From an uncultured Prevotella sp. (GTDB lineage: Bacteria > Bacteroidota > Bacteroidia > Bacteroidales > Bacteroidaceae): 64,000 nt of DNA. The position numbers and the translations under genes were made by a program. Under the pieces are notes generated by a model. That model was not told the DNA's origin and did no database searches. It saw only the letters and a program-made list of their open reading frames with translations. Position 1 is the first letter of the stretch. Each line of letters starts with the position of its first letter. Shown here one piece after another: positions 63,938-64,000 of this stretch. The stretch spans positions 83,962 through 147,961 of the forward strand of contig CAJODL010000003.1 of NCBI GenBank assembly GCA_905233165.1. Reading direction: 5' to 3'.

Positions 63938-64000
63938 CATCCGCTTTCCCAAAAACGGGTGTAAAAAAGCACAAGCGATATTTGATATATTTTACATAAA

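Overview
The window looks like chromosomal DNA of a Bacteroidetes species, most likely Prevotellaceae. Promoters follow the Bacteroidetes pattern (TTTG, 19-20 bp, TAnnTTTG). Shine-Dalgarno motifs are scarce. Gene content fits: a C10 (interpain-like) protease, GldH and PorX of gliding/type IX secretion, a RibBA fusion, GH43 and GH105 glycosidases, and Listeria-Bacteroides (InlB B-type) repeat proteins. No phage, plasmid or transposase gene was seen.

Layout. Bases 1-3235 are a leftward operon, xseA-xseB-mrp-alpha-2-macroglobulin (cut by the left edge). Bases 3360-7158 are a rightward run: MATE pump, cytidylate-kinase-like protein, purT, trmO. Bases 7224-9229 lie leftward: tRNA-Ser(GGA), a low-molecular-weight phosphatase and pgk. 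kdsC (9385) reads right. Bases 9939-17115 are leftward: C10 protease, GH105, SPFH, NfeD, MlaF and MlaE. Bases 17321-20504 hold GtrA, a UGM-like FAD enzyme and a polytopic membrane protein, a probable cell-surface glycan set. Bases 20657-28509 form a tight operon, guaB, two parvulin chaperones, an OstA/LptA-like protein and mutL, joining envelope assembly to housekeeping. tRNA-Val(TAC), a CPA2 antiporter and an esterase follow. Bases 32166-40406 are leftward: a small HExxH protein, TraX-like, DUF1846, ribH-ribBA-ribE-ribD, and GH43 only 6 bp upstream of ribD.

Bases 40482-54650 are the accessory part: a two-gene unit with a nuclease-like DUF6602 protein and a membrane protein; two tandem paralogous outer-membrane proteins; and a leftward surface-protein cluster made of a collagen-like lipoprotein, a lipoprotein, a frameshifted giant InlB-repeat protein and another lipoprotein. 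From 54746 to the right edge are rightward core genes: purB, an RluB-type pseudouridine synthase with a repetitive tail, asnS, holB, ricT-like, gldH, porX and tsaE.

The most unusual structure is a dispersed family of 7-bp-period tracts (consensus TTRANNN, R = A/G). There are eleven in 64 kb. They sit at gene ends, at starts, and twice inside genes (mutL linker, tsaE), where they are oriented so that no stop codon arises in the coding strand. Because 7 is not a multiple of 3, each tract offers TAA/TGA in all three frames of one strand. Other repeats are a 21-bp tandem array encoding a 7-residue period, a 22-bp array beside tRNA-Val, and a partial copy of the tRNA-Ser 3' end.
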